This document shows, piece by piece, positions 43,033 through 52,076 of a stretch of 53,561 nt of DNA; the stretch's first letter is position 1; each line of letters begins with the position of its first letter. A program made the translations under genes and the position numbers. This stretch comes from Bacteroidota bacterium (GTDB taxonomy: Bacteria; Bacteroidota; Bacteroidia; Cytophagales; Cyclobacteriaceae). The notes beneath the pieces were generated by a model, which saw nothing but the letters and a program-made list of their open reading frames with translations, was not told the origin of the DNA and searched no databases. The stretch is taken from positions 1-53,561 of the forward strand of contig JAEZBX010000059.1 in NCBI GenBank assembly GCA_023412765.1, given 5' to 3'.

Positions 43033-43299
43033 GGGGCCGAAGTTCTGAATTCTGCATTCTTCACTCATCACTCTGCATTCAAGTTCGGTAGTTCGAACTT
43101 TAAACTTAGATTTCGAACTATCTGAGTGATGAGTGCAGAGTGTAGAGTTTAGAGTGTTAGTGCGGCCCGAAGTTCTGAATTCTGCATTCTTCACTCATCA
43201 CTCTGCATTCAAGTTCGGTAATTCGAACTTTAAAATTAGATTTCGAACTATCTGAGTGATGAGTGCAGAGTGCAGAGTTTAGAGCGATAGTGCCGCCGG
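43033..43299. repeat. Array of two ~130-bp palindromic repeats (right array, inverted relative to left)
   Basis: Two units with a period of 130 bases. Each begins near GGCCGAAGTTCTGAATTCTG (43036 and 43165) and runs through CTCACTCTGCATTCAAGTTCGG, two TTCGAA sites and GATGAGTGCAGAGTG. The reverse complement matches the units at 40066-40443, so the arrays face each other across the sulfur genes. The array fills the gap between two convergent genes. Confidence 0.92.
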
Positions 43300-43306
43300 T
43301 AAAGTC

Positions 43307-44707
43307 TTACATGACGACCTTGGTTGTACCGCCTTTTTGAAGTGATATATCGACTGGTGTATTGGTCTTCCAGGCACCCTTGGTGAAGTCGGGAATATCA
43401 ACCGAATTCGAGCGATTGGCGACGGACTTCTCGCTTAGTGGTGCAATAACGCTCCATGCTGCTGCATCGTAAACATCCATATCAACAGGTAGACCATTGC
43501 GCAGACAATCTATGGTCCTCCAGTCCATAAGGAAATCCATTCCACCATGTCCTCCAACCTTCTTCGCCATCTCACCTACCTTCGTGACAATGGGCGCAGC
43601 GTATTTTGCTTCAAGCTGTTTGTATTCTTCCTCTCCCACCCAACCTTCGTGCCCGAAAGCGATCTTGCCTGGCTGCGGGTACTTTAAGCAGGAAGCCTTC
43701 GTACCATTAATTTTATGAATACGCGAATACACATTCGGCGATGTAACGTCATGTTGCAACATGATCGTCCGACCTTTGTTCGTCCTGATGGTCGTAGTAT
43801 TCATATTTCCACGGAAAGTCTTGTTGGCATACTCTTTATAAAAGTCATCCTTTTGCGCCAACTCTTTCGCCATAGCTCCCATTTGAAAATCGTTGCTGGA
43901 CATTGCTACAAGGTAATCCATTTTGTCACCTCTGTTGATGTCCATCGCCTGGGCTACCGGACCCAAGCCATGCGTTGGATATAGATTTCCATTGCGCAAG
44001 TTTTCCTTCAAGCGCCACATATCATGATACCCATCTTTTGAGAAATTGCTGTCTATTAACGTATGGATATAAGCCCCTTCTCCATGAATGACCTCTCCGA
44101 ACATACCCTGACGAATCATATTTAGTGTGAGTAATTCAAAGAAGTCATAGCAACAGTTTTCAAGGATAATGCAATGCTTTTTTGTTTTTTCTGATGTCTC
44201 TACAAGCTGCCAACATTCCTCTACGGTCTTGGCTGCAGGCACTTCTATGCAAACATGTTTTCCCTGGTTCATCGCGTACACTGCCATCGGAGCATGTAAA
44301 TGCCATGGGGTGGTGATGTAGATCAAGTCGATATCAGGCCGTTCGCACATTTTTTTCCATTCGTCAGGGCCGCCGGTAAAAACTTGCGGATTATGGGCCG
44401 TTCCTTCAAATTTTTTCTTAACCGCGTTAACCTGCTCTGGCCGAATGTCGCAGAGGGCCTTGATAACAGTGCCTTCGATATGTGACATGCGATTGACGGC
44501 TCCCGGACCTCTATTACCTAAGCCGACAAATCCTATTCGTACAGTTTCAAGCTTTGGAGCTGCATAGCCACTCATATTAAATTTCTGAATAGTCGTCTCG
44601 CTCCGTCTGCTTGCTTGCACGGCACTGTAGGTTTCAGAAACCGAAGCGGCCAAACCAATTCCGGTAAGACTTGAAACCTTTAAGAAATCTCTGCGCGTTG
44701 TTTTCAT
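43307..44707 (-). CDS. Tat-exported Gfo/Idh/MocA-fold enzyme, GH109-like
   Basis: The protein has 466 residues with a Tat signal (MKTTRRDFLKVSSLTGIG). The Rossmann motif RIGFVGLGNRGPGAV is at about 56-70. The stretches ENCCYDFFELLTLNMIRQG, MWRLKENLRNGNLYPTHGLG and MDINRGDKMDYLVAMSSN match glycoside hydrolase family 109, the NAD+-dependent alpha-N-acetylgalactosaminidases. The likely job is removal of alpha-linked GalNAc (or a similar sugar) from a glycan in the periplasm, with NAD+ bound before Tat export. Substrate is inferred from the family. The alpha/beta hydrolase gene upstream on the same strand is also Tat-exported. Confidence 0.85.
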   Translation of the reverse strand: MKTTRRDFLKVSSLTGIGLAASVSETYSAVQASRRSETTIQKFNMSGYAAPKLETVRIGFVGLGNRGPGAVNRMSHIEGTVIKALCDIRPEQVNAVKKKFEGTAHNPQVFTGGPDEWKKMCERPDIDLIYITTPWHLHAPMAVYAMNQGKHVCIEVPAAKTVEECWQLVETSEKTKKHCIILENCCYDFFELLTLNMIRQGMFGEVIHGEGAYIHTLIDSNFSKDGYHDMWRLKENLRNGNLYPTHGLGPVAQAMDINRGDKMDYLVAMSSNDFQMGAMAKELAQKDDFYKEYANKTFRGNMNTTTIRTNKGRTIMLQHDVTSPNVYSRIHKINGTKASCLKYPQPGKIAFGHEGWVGEEEYKQLEAKYAAPIVTKVGEMAKKVGGHGGMDFLMDWRTIDCLRNGLPVDMDVYDAAAWSVIAPLSEKSVANRSNSVDIPDFTKGAWKTNTPVDISLQKGGTTKVVM

Positions 44708-44882
44708 TTTTATATGTCTTATAGTGTAATGATAAGTCTTATGTGAAGTTTATTCCTCGCGTCATCCATTAGTAAAACTTCGTTAGTCAATGAAGTTACT
44801 CACCCCGTCGCGATACAATCTAGAAATTTTACTGCAAAAAATTCAAATAAAAGACAAATGTTTGCGCACACGCACATTTATA

Positions 44883-46172
44883 CTACTTCTTTAGCCATTT
44901 ATCAAACCATTCGAATGCATCCAACTGCATCGTCTTGTCAAACTTGTGCAAGCCGGGATAGTATGAACTTGTATATCGGTCTTCAGCACCGGCTTTCTTA
45001 AATACTTCCTGCAATATATTGTCAGCTTTCTTCATTTCATCAATCGTGTAAAGCTGGTCGTCGATGTCATTGAGGACCATTGTAGGTAATGGAACGCGCA
45101 GGCCAAGGATCTCAGGAAAATCAAGCTCATTGGGAAGGATGGGAACATAAGTCATCCACGTGTGAGTGTATGCTTTATGAAGCACGAAATCTTTCCAGGT
45201 CGTCATAAACCCGACACAAACTGCACACTTTACCCTGTCATCCTGCCCTGCTAAAAAAACTGTCCGCATACCTCCACCTGAAAGTCCGCCACATCCCAGG
45301 TTATTCGCATCCACATCTGGACGACTCGCGAGCACATCAAGGGCTTTTTGATCTTCCGCAAAAAATACTCCGGGCCATGTAGTACCTGCACTGTACAAAG
45401 ACTTTGACATGATATGTTCATGATCAGCAGCCCACGCGTTGTATGCATGGATGTTATCGACATTTTCCGGATCATTATCTGTGAGGTTGTTGCGAAGGAA
45501 TGCAGGCTCTATGTCTTTCAGCATTACCCTCCTGCTGGCAAATGGAAATGCATCCGACACCAATACCACATATCCGCGCTTAGCTACCTCGTTGGCCCAT
45601 GCCCTGTTTTCGTAATAATTATCCTGGTGCTCTTTAATCAATGGATGGAGGTTATCAGAAACTCGTGTAATCTTTCTCGTTCCAAAATATTTTGCTCCCC
45701 CATGGTCATGCAATGCAAGAATACCTGGAAGCTTTCCAGTCGCATTCAGTGGCTTTAATAAAATGGCGCTGGTTGGAGGACCATAGGGTAACTGCCAGCT
45801 AAGTTCTTCTATGTGCAGACCATCGTACGAATATTCTTTTATCACTTTTGGAACCGGGGTGCTACCTAGTTCCGGAGTTGCCAGCCGCTCAATTAGTCGA
45901 GTGCGAGCCAGCTTCTTCCAGTCGTCTAATTTGTTGAACTCCTGTCTTCGGTAAGACAAAGATGGTACTTTATTTTCCGTGAGACCGGCTGCCCATTTAC
46001 CGTACGCGCCAATGATACTTGCGTCGGATGCAGTTGAAAAGTTAGCAGCGGTAAAGTCCATGGAAATAGGGTTTTGAATCGTTGAACCAAAAACATTCGA
46101 AAGTCCACCGCTTGCTATACCTAAAGAAGTGATACCAGCGGCTTTCAGAAAATCTCTACGTTTTTTTTTCAT
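44883..46172 (-). CDS. Tat-exported alpha/beta hydrolase (acetyl-xylan-esterase/dienelactone-hydrolase-like)
   Basis: The protein has 429 residues. The Tat signal is KKKRRDFLKAAGITSLGIA. The hydrolase core has PGILALHDHGGAKYFG (oxyanion region), nucleophile Ser298 in GCGGLSGGGMR, the acidic residue region VLNDIDDQLY, and a late His in YPGLHKFD. The family resembles Bacteroidota esterases of glycan-degrading gene sets. The substrate is unknown. It ends 175 bases before the GH109-like start on the same strand, and the pair may act on the same decorated polysaccharide. Confidence 0.82.
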   Translation of the reverse strand: MKKKRRDFLKAAGITSLGIASGGLSNVFGSTIQNPISMDFTAANFSTASDASIIGAYGKWAAGLTENKVPSLSYRRQEFNKLDDWKKLARTRLIERLATPELGSTPVPKVIKEYSYDGLHIEELSWQLPYGPPTSAILLKPLNATGKLPGILALHDHGGAKYFGTRKITRVSDNLHPLIKEHQDNYYENRAWANEVAKRGYVVLVSDAFPFASRRVMLKDIEPAFLRNNLTDNDPENVDNIHAYNAWAADHEHIMSKSLYSAGTTWPGVFFAEDQKALDVLASRPDVDANNLGCGGLSGGGMRTVFLAGQDDRVKCAVCVGFMTTWKDFVLHKAYTHTWMTYVPILPNELDFPEILGLRVPLPTMVLNDIDDQLYTIDEMKKADNILQEVFKKAGAEDRYTSSYYPGLHKFDKTMQLDAFEWFDKWLKK

Positions 46173-46317
46173 CTCTCTTTTCGAAGTGAAACAATAATAT
46201 CAGAGGAAAAAATTAGCAATTAATTTCGCGACAAGCTAACCGCTTGTATATTCTCTTTCATATTAATTTGCAAAGACATCATTATTATTTTCACTTTGGC
46301 GGTCTTAAAAAAATAAC

Positions 46318-46644
46318 ATGAACTGGATTATATTGGTAGTAGCCGGGCTATTTGAAGTCGCATTTGCCTCTTGCCTAGCCAAAGCAAAAGAGTCAATAGG
46401 TGCCGAGATGTATTGGTGGTACGCAGGGTTTCTAGTTTCGTTGACTATCAGCATGGTGCTATTGGTAAAAGCCACACAAACACTCCCGATCGGAACTGCC
46501 TATGCAGTCTGGACAGGCATTGGAGCCGTCGGCACTGTGTTGATGGGAATTTTTGTATTCAAAGATCCGGTGACTTTCTGGAGGCTGTTCTTCCTCACTA
46601 CTTTGATTGGATCTATAATAGGACTAAAGTCTGTGTCGGAATAG
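46318..46644 (+). CDS. Small multidrug resistance family exporter (SugE/Gdx-like)
   Basis: A 108-residue protein with four membrane helices. Glu13 (MNWIILVVAGLFEVAFA), the proton/substrate-coupling residue of the SMR family, is present. KATQTLPIGTAYAVWTGIGAVGT is the SMR signature. The single-gene arrangement and the sequence lean to the SugE/Gdx subgroup (guanidinium or quaternary ammonium export) and not to paired EbrAB/NepAB. I saw no guanidine riboswitch in the 145 bases upstream. Confidence 0.93.
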   Translation: MNWIILVVAGLFEVAFASCLAKAKESIGAEMYWWYAGFLVSLTISMVLLVKATQTLPIGTAYAVWTGIGAVGTVLMGIFVFKDPVTFWRLFFLTTLIGSIIGLKSVSE

Positions 46645-47090
46645 TCCGCGGCTCGCTATTCCATCTTCACTAATCCTCTTCTTATTCAAAAGTGCGACGC
46701 AGGAAAAACCCCGTGGATTCTGTAGTGTTTCAAACGGAAGCATGAATTAAAAGCCGGGGAATTTCCCTGTCTTATGGATTGAAATGCGAGTATTGATCCA
46801 ATCATTGAGCGAATTTCATCCCCGAAGCATGTGACAAGTGATACAAAACTTCTACAGCAGGTTTTGCCTAACTGTTATTGGCTACAATACTTACCCCCTA
46901 CACATTCCTGATTTTTCTATAGTTCATATGCGGGTTTTTCCTATAGCATTTGCTTCAGTGGTGACTGAACTTTGACTTGTCAATCGCGCAGTAATGGCCA
47001 CAAAGGTTCAACTTGTGTACAGGGTTAAATCTTTCTGGTTCATTGCATATATCGATACGTGACCAAGTACTCACCGCTAATCACACTGCA
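46645..47090. other. 446-base spacer
   Basis: No coding frame or RNA is recognised. There are two similar stretches, TTTTTCTATAG (46914-46922 region) and TTTTTCCTATAGC (46936-46949 region), upstream of the HExxH protein gene, which may belong to its promoter region. Confidence 0.4.
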
Positions 47091-47960
47091 ATGAAAAGTT
47101 TACTAAATACAACAAATGAAAAGCCCCAGCCGTCAGAAATACAAGCAAATGCCGACGAGCTCAAAATAAAAATCTGTGATGCATCAGAAAGAAGCTTGTC
47201 TACCCGGTATAACAATTTAGGGGACCACGTTAGAAAGTATTTCCTAAACGCCCTATTCATGCTTCTTACGTGTCATGGAGTTTATGGAGAAATCAAAAAT
47301 GGCTATGGCGACATCAGAGAAGCTAAGGAATCCCTGAGGGTTTTACGGGCCATGTTGGTCGAAGCCGGAAACCTTAACCTGGCAAAGCGACGCAAGATTG
47401 AAGAAAACATAGGAAGCGTTGAACATTACATTTCATTTTACGAACTCACTGATGATCTGTTGAGTCAATTTAAGGTGATTGCTCCGGAGCTATATGCCCA
47501 GGTTGATACCATCACCGATCGACTAGGTAGGCAAGTCGACGTACATATTCAATTCGTCACCGCATTCAGCACTGAAATCCAGGCTGAGGGTTCGACTTAC
47601 ATCAATCCTATTCATAATGATAAAGATGCTTGCCAATCCGAACATGGGACATCCACGGTTTCCGTGAAGGTCTGGGTTGTGCCTCGGGCGCTGGAAGTAT
47701 TAGCTCACGAACTTGGTCACATAAAATACCTGGTTCCGAACTTTGCCAGCTATTTGAATTTCTTTAAGAGTCATTACCATGACCGAACCGAAATCAATAG
47801 CGCAGGACATGATTGGGATGATCCGAGCGGACAGTCAGCAATTCAATTCGCTAAAAGGTTCCAAAAGAATTATTCGAAGTTCTTAAAAAGCTCAATTCGC
47901 AGACCCCATGATCCTTCAACGTTGTTGGCAAGGCTCAGAAAGGAAACCAAGACGCTGTAG
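47091..47960 (+). CDS. Unknown protein with HExxH zinc-peptidase motif
   Basis: A 289-residue protein with no signal peptide. The N-terminal two-thirds is helical (SLSTRYNNLGDHVRKYFLNALFMLL, LRVLRAMLVEAGNLNLAKRRK). The C-terminal part contains VPRALEVLAHELGHIKYLV with HELGH at 206-210, a zincin motif, followed by HYHDRTEINSAGHDWDDP, which offers candidate third ligands. I do not recognise the family. It could be a soluble metallopeptidase or a catalytically idle relative. The in-frame TTG at 47013 would add 26 residues; the ATG is preferred. No neighbour suggests a role. Confidence 0.65.
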   Translation: MKSLLNTTNEKPQPSEIQANADELKIKICDASERSLSTRYNNLGDHVRKYFLNALFMLLTCHGVYGEIKNGYGDIREAKESLRVLRAMLVEAGNLNLAKRRKIEENIGSVEHYISFYELTDDLLSQFKVIAPELYAQVDTITDRLGRQVDVHIQFVTAFSTEIQAEGSTYINPIHNDKDACQSEHGTSTVSVKVWVVPRALEVLAHELGHIKYLVPNFASYLNFFKSHYHDRTEINSAGHDWDDPSGQSAIQFAKRFQKNYSKFLKSSIRRPHDPSTLLARLRKETKTL

Positions 47961-48048
47961 TTCAATGTAGAAGCCCTGCACTTATCGCGGACCTACTAAA
48001 CTCCTTCATCGAATTTATTCACTTTCAAAACCATTAAATTTTACACAT

Positions 48049-48423
48049 ATGAAAAAACAATTCATCATCAGCCTGGCAATCGCAGTAGCATCATTAACTT
48101 CATGCGACAACAACGACGATCCTAAACCTGTGACACCGAGCGTACTTCAGCCTGAAATAGTTATCCGGTCATTTTATCCGACTTCAGGTATACCCGGAAG
48201 TACAGTTACCATCTTTGGAGAAAATTTCGGAGGCACAATTGAAGAACACGATGTTACGTTCGATTCGACTTATGCTGAAATCACAGAGATTGGAACCGGC
48301 ATGATAAAAGTAAAAGTACCTGCTTATCTTCCAAGCGGCGATTACGCAATTAACATCCGGTCACGCGGACAATTTACTTCTGCCCCAACAAGATTTAACG
48401 TAACCAACACTCCACAATTTTGA
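48049..48423 (+). CDS. IPT/TIG-domain lipoprotein
   Basis: A 124-residue lipoprotein (signal ending LTSC, Cys19 by count, followed by an acidic DNNDD stretch typical of surface-exported Bacteroidota lipoproteins). One IPT/TIG immunoglobulin-like domain fills the rest: SFYPTSGIPGSTVTIFGENFGG, VTFDSTYAEIT, IKVKVPAYLPSGDYAINI. Such domains serve in SusE-like or glycan-binding surface proteins. Here it is solitary, without a SusCD pair, so its partner is unknown. Confidence 0.88.
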   Translation: MKKQFIISLAIAVASLTSCDNNDDPKPVTPSVLQPEIVIRSFYPTSGIPGSTVTIFGENFGGTIEEHDVTFDSTYAEITEIGTGMIKVKVPAYLPSGDYAINIRSRGQFTSAPTRFNVTNTPQF

Positions 48424-48499
48424 GCAGTTGTGGTCATAGTACAAGTAGCTTCGGGATCGGTTTATGTAAACTGGTTTCGAAGCTGCTGGTACAACTGAG
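48424..48499. terminator. Large imperfect stem-loop between convergent genes
   Basis: AGTTGT...GTAGCTTCG pairs with CGAAGCTGC...ACAACT, with a further inner GTTTatgtAAAC hairpin. It starts right after the stop of the IPT/TIG gene and lies before the stop of the sulfatase on the other strand, a place for a two-way terminator. No T-run is present. Confidence 0.4.
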
Positions 48500-48565
48500 G
48501 GGCGTAGTTCATAGACTATTTCACTCAGCCAACACTTCGGCGATGCTCACACTTTTGCCTCAAAT

Positions 48566-50245
48566 TTATTTCTTAGTCTTCCTTTTCCTTTCCAGAATCA
48601 TTTTGGCCATTTCCCCCGAAACACCATACACCTTTCCAGCAGCGGCATCCCGCATAAAGTCATCAATGTATCGCTGGGAGACAGTATCGTTATCCTTGTA
48701 TTTCTTTCTAAGGCTGGCAAGTTTCGCATGCAGATCTATCCTGATACTCCGATAAGCGGGATCGTTGTAAACATTTTTTAATTCCATTGGATCTTTCTTA
48801 CGATCGATAAGCTCCCATTCGTCAGCAGCAAAATAATAATGGATCAGCTTATACTCCTTCGTAATGATCGCGTAGTGACGGTTGACCATGTGTTCCGCGG
48901 GATATTCGTAATAGTGATAGTATACAGCATCGCGTGTCCATTTTCCTTTTCCTGTCAGCAACGGCACAAGACTTTCACCTTGCATATCTCCGGGAATCGG
49001 AATTCCCGCAGCATCCAGGAACGTTTGGGCAAAATCAAGATTTTGAACGAGTTCATCGGAACGGCTACCCGCCGCGATCTTGCCAGGCCATGCGATTAGC
49101 AAAGGCGTCTTAAAAGATTCGTCATAGACGAAACGCTTGTCAAACCAGCCGTGTTCGCCTAGATAAAATCCCTGATCGGAAGTGTAAACTATCATGGTGT
49201 TATCCATCAGACTATTTTGCTCCAGGTAGTCGAGCAAGCGGCCAACGTTTTCGTCGACAGCCTTGATGGTGCCAAGGTAGTCCTGCAGATATCGTTGATA
49301 TTTCCATCGCATCTTGTCAGCTTCTGTCATCTTCGGATAAACCTTCTTGAATTCCTCATTGACTTTCGTGTAGGCCTTCGTGTAATTATCACGTTGGGAG
49401 GGAGTAAGTCGTTCGAAGTCGCGGGTGAACCTGACTTTATCCACACCAATCTCAGCTATACCCAACTCATTCATCACTTCAGGAAATACCTTGTTGTCGC
49501 CCGCCCAGCTCATGTGCTTGAGAATATTCATCTCAGCTTCCCCGGCTGGCGAGGTTCTGCCTGAGTAGTCATCAAAGAGAGTTTTCGGTTCAGGAAATTT
49601 CTTATTGGTAAACTCTTCCAAATGACGCTCTGCCATCATCCATGGACGATGTGGAGATTTATGCAGATACATGAGCATAAAAGGCTGATCTTGCTTGCGT
49701 TCATTTTTAAGCCAGTCAAGCGTCATATCCGTCACGATATCTGTGACGTAACCTTCGACTTTGATATTACCATCGTGCTTGGTGATGAAGTCCGGGTTAT
49801 AGTAAACACCTTGTCCAGGAAGAATTTTGAATTGGTCAAATCCTTTCGGTTTATTTCCAAAATGAAGTTTGCCAAACATCGCGGTCTGGTACCCGGCTTT
49901 TTGAAACAGCTGAGGGAAGGTGACGTTAGTGGTGTCGAACTGAAAATGGTTGTCAACTTTTCCATTGAGGTGTGAATGTTTACCGGTAAGGATAGTTGCC
50001 CGCGATGGTGCGCATATTGAGTTCGTTACGCTGGCATTGGTAAAGAGCATACCCATGCTGGCAATTCTGTCGATGTTCGGCGTGGAGATAAGGCGTTTGT
50101 CGTAGGCTGAGATAGCTTGATACGCGTGATCATCCGACATGATGAAGATGATGTTCGGCCTCGAAGAAGTTTTGGCCTCCTGGCTGTACACACTGCCAAT
50201 CTGTGTCAATAAGACGAAGCATAAAATGAAGAAGTATTTTGCCAT
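48566..50245 (-). CDS. Sulfatase (type I, formylglycine-dependent)
   Basis: A 559-residue exported enzyme (signal peptide MAKYFFILCFVLLTQIGSVYSQ). The sulfatase signature is intact: Cys78-Ala-Pro-Ser-Arg82 in SICAPSRATILTGKH, with Cys78 to be converted to formylglycine. The Ca2+ ligands are IIFIMSDDHAY (Asp38-Asp39) and YTSDQGFYLGEHGWFDKR. It cleaves sulfate esters, most likely on a carbohydrate (N-acetylglucosamine-6-sulfatase or arylsulfatase-like). The maturase is not in the window. The ATG at 50245 starts the signal peptide; a TTG at 50269 is the alternative. Confidence 0.93.
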   Translation of the reverse strand: MAKYFFILCFVLLTQIGSVYSQEAKTSSRPNIIFIMSDDHAYQAISAYDKRLISTPNIDRIASMGMLFTNASVTNSICAPSRATILTGKHSHLNGKVDNHFQFDTTNVTFPQLFQKAGYQTAMFGKLHFGNKPKGFDQFKILPGQGVYYNPDFITKHDGNIKVEGYVTDIVTDMTLDWLKNERKQDQPFMLMYLHKSPHRPWMMAERHLEEFTNKKFPEPKTLFDDYSGRTSPAGEAEMNILKHMSWAGDNKVFPEVMNELGIAEIGVDKVRFTRDFERLTPSQRDNYTKAYTKVNEEFKKVYPKMTEADKMRWKYQRYLQDYLGTIKAVDENVGRLLDYLEQNSLMDNTMIVYTSDQGFYLGEHGWFDKRFVYDESFKTPLLIAWPGKIAAGSRSDELVQNLDFAQTFLDAAGIPIPGDMQGESLVPLLTGKGKWTRDAVYYHYYEYPAEHMVNRHYAIITKEYKLIHYYFAADEWELIDRKKDPMELKNVYNDPAYRSIRIDLHAKLASLRKKYKDNDTVSQRYIDDFMRDAAAGKVYGVSGEMAKMILERKRKTKK

Positions 50246-50671
50246 TGACCTTGGATTTCGGACAGACAAAATACTACAATTATGCAGAGCTGCATAGCCC
50301 TACTTCGATGTTCTGAAGGAGTCTTTTGGAATAGGGAATTAGGTTTTAAACAAGGTATAAGGTATAAGGTATACGGGTGACACACTGTCTTTACTATACG
50401 AAGAATATTTACCTAAGGGCGGATGCATCGACGGAATTTAAAAACTCAAGCTAATTTACACCTCGAAACAGTCGCAGAGACTTAACATCGAGCTCTCCGC
50501 GGCCTCAGCGTCGTTTCCCTCCGCGGCCTCAGCGGTTTTTTGCATTTGCGCCAGTAGCCAACTTACAATTTCAGTGTCATGAAGCGAGATGTTATCGATC
50601 CATTTGTGAGTTGACAAAGTCGGAATAGTTACAACTGCGAAAAAAAACATCATCGTTTCGTGTGAGCTGAA
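50246..50671. repeat. Repeat-bearing spacer (GGTATAA repeats; CTCCGCGGCCTCAGCG repeats)
   Basis: There is no convincing gene. At 50352-50373 GGTATAA-type units run in tandem (CAAGGTATAAGGTATAAGG), mirroring CCCTATACCCTATACC near 1757-1772. At 50495-50510 and 50519-50534 CTCCGCGGCCTCAGCG is repeated exactly, 24 bases apart. A 65-codon frame across these (50456-50653) owes its Ala/Glu-rich part to the repeat and is not counted as a gene. Confidence 0.65.
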
Positions 50672-51124
50672 TTAAAGGGGCATGCTCTTCACAGACGGCC
50701 AGTTTGCCTCGGCGGTATTGATGAGAGAATCCCTCTTTTCATTCCATTTAGAACGAACATCAACGTTGTAATTTAAGTACAGCTTGTCATCTACGATGGT
50801 CCATGCATCCGGTTCTGTAGGTGCCTTATAACCACCAGCCATTCCGAATGCGCAGTAGCCACCGAATTGTGGCGCATATTTTTCGGGATCTGACTTAAAC
50901 TTCGACAAGTTTTCGTCGGTGGTGAAATACCAGGTCGCTTCGTTCCATTGATGAGAAAAGTTTTGATTGCCTTTTGCCGGGTTACCGTCAAAATAAGAAA
51001 CAGGATCATATCCGTTTATTGCGCCCTGCGGTGTAACAAATACTTCGAGAACTGTCTTGTCCTTCTTAGCGCATGCTGTAGTGATGACGGTTGCTATAAC
51101 CAGGTATTTCAGGAATTTTCTCAT
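50672..51124 (-). CDS. YHS-domain lipoprotein
   Basis: A 150-residue lipoprotein (MRKFLKYLVIATVITTAC). The YHS domain contains INGYDPVSYFDGNP, TWYFTTDENLSKFKSDPEKYAPQFGGYCAFGMAGG and ends with LYLNYNVDVRSKW. YHS domains of this exported type occur next to metal and redox genes and may bind copper or another metal via Cys/His, but the role is not known. The ATG at 51124 gives the lipoprotein signal. It lies divergent from the RidA gene, with a 447-base spacer between them. Confidence 0.88.
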   Translation of the reverse strand: MRKFLKYLVIATVITTACAKKDKTVLEVFVTPQGAINGYDPVSYFDGNPAKGNQNFSHQWNEATWYFTTDENLSKFKSDPEKYAPQFGGYCAFGMAGGYKAPTEPDAWTIVDDKLYLNYNVDVRSKWNEKRDSLINTAEANWPSVKSMPL

Positions 51125-51571
51125 AGTTTCTGCTAATTTTCTGACAAGATTAGGCATTATACCATTCAGCTGTGTGTCAATTAGGCGACAAAGCGTGAAA
51201 TTAACGATTCAATCGATTGGGCTACACGCTCTGAACTTAGGTAAGTAATTGTCGAAATATCTCAAACTGGCTGTCGACAGATAAATTTTTGATAGTCTCA
51301 CACTCCATACATTTCTATTTTCCGTTTGCTAACGTTTACGATAATTTTCCTCTAAGAAATACGTCCGAATTTTTAGTTCGTTCGAAAAAGTTACGTTGCA
51401 AATTTTTATATTGCCCATGGCGCCGCTCAGATGTAAGACGATGTGTGATGCGGATCTCGCAACATCGGATTGCCCTTCGGTGCCAAACTACAGCCAGCCA
51501 AATGCCAAATTGCATTGATGAATGTGCCATCATGCATTTGGATCTTGTAAGTACATTATTAAACCAAAAAT
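51125..51571. other. 447-base divergent spacer
   Basis: The spacer separates the YHS lipoprotein gene (minus) from the RidA gene (plus) and must hold both promoters. No clear TAnnTTTG box, repeat or RNA was recognised. Short open frames here have no family features. Confidence 0.4.
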
Positions 51572-52054
51572 ATGAGGAAAATAATTTTACTCTGCATCTT
51601 TTATGCATTATTCACTTTGGCGTATAGCCAGGACGTAGCATTCTCCGGATCCACATCATCGATTATTTCGTCTAATGCTGTAATTCCTGAGGGAAAGAAA
51701 ATGCTATGGACGAGCGGAACAACGGCTGGGCTAGCTGATACCGTGGCTAATCCGGGAACCCCTGAACGTTTTGGAAACACTAAAACCCAGGCGCTCAACA
51801 TCCTTTCCCGTCTTAAAAAAGATCTTGAGTCAAAAGGCCTGAGCATGAAGGATGTTTTGATGCTAAGAGTTTACATCTCACCGGATAAATGGCAAAATAA
51901 TCTGTATGACTACAAAGGATGGAATGAAGCTTACGCTCAATTCTTCAACAATAAAGAAAATCCGACCAAGCCGATTCGATCCACCATAGGTGTCGCGGGG
52001 CTGGTAAACCCGGACAAATTCATCGAGATCGAACTGGTAGCCGTATATCCTTAA
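51572..52054 (+). CDS. Exported RidA/YjgF-family protein
   Basis: A 160-residue protein with a Sec signal peptide (MRKIILLCIFYALFTLAYSQ). The RidA fold is recognisable in KTQALNILSRLKKDLESKG, DVLMLRVYIS and KPIRSTIGVAGLVNPDKFIEIELVAVYP, including the conserved Arg of the active-site pocket in the PIRST strand. RidA hydrolyses reactive imines/enamines to ketones and ammonia. It is followed at 22 bases by a D-amino-acid-oxidase-type flavoprotein that would make such imines, so the two probably work together in the periplasm. Export is unusual, since most RidA proteins are cytosolic. Confidence 0.85.
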   Translation: MRKIILLCIFYALFTLAYSQDVAFSGSTSSIISSNAVIPEGKKMLWTSGTTAGLADTVANPGTPERFGNTKTQALNILSRLKKDLESKGLSMKDVLMLRVYISPDKWQNNLYDYKGWNEAYAQFFNNKENPTKPIRSTIGVAGLVNPDKFIEIELVAVYP

Positions 52055-52076
52055 CTTCTAATGGTAAGCTAAATCT

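Noticed and set aside
40066..43299. CRISPR array at the 130-bp repeat clusters
   Set aside because: Units are about 130 bases, palindromic and adjoin directly with no unique spacers; no cas gene is present.
46173..46317. Guanidine riboswitch before the SMR exporter
   Set aside because: I found none of the conserved ACGR/GGG-type guanidine aptamer features in the 145 bases.
46371..46673. 100-codon frame overlapping the SMR exporter in another frame
   Set aside because: The SMR frame has four helices and the conserved Glu13; the other frame has no features.
50456..50653. 65-codon minus-strand frame after the YHS gene
   Set aside because: Its Ala/Glu-rich middle is encoded by the CTCCGCGGCCTCAGCG repeat, and it has no plausible start signal or homology.
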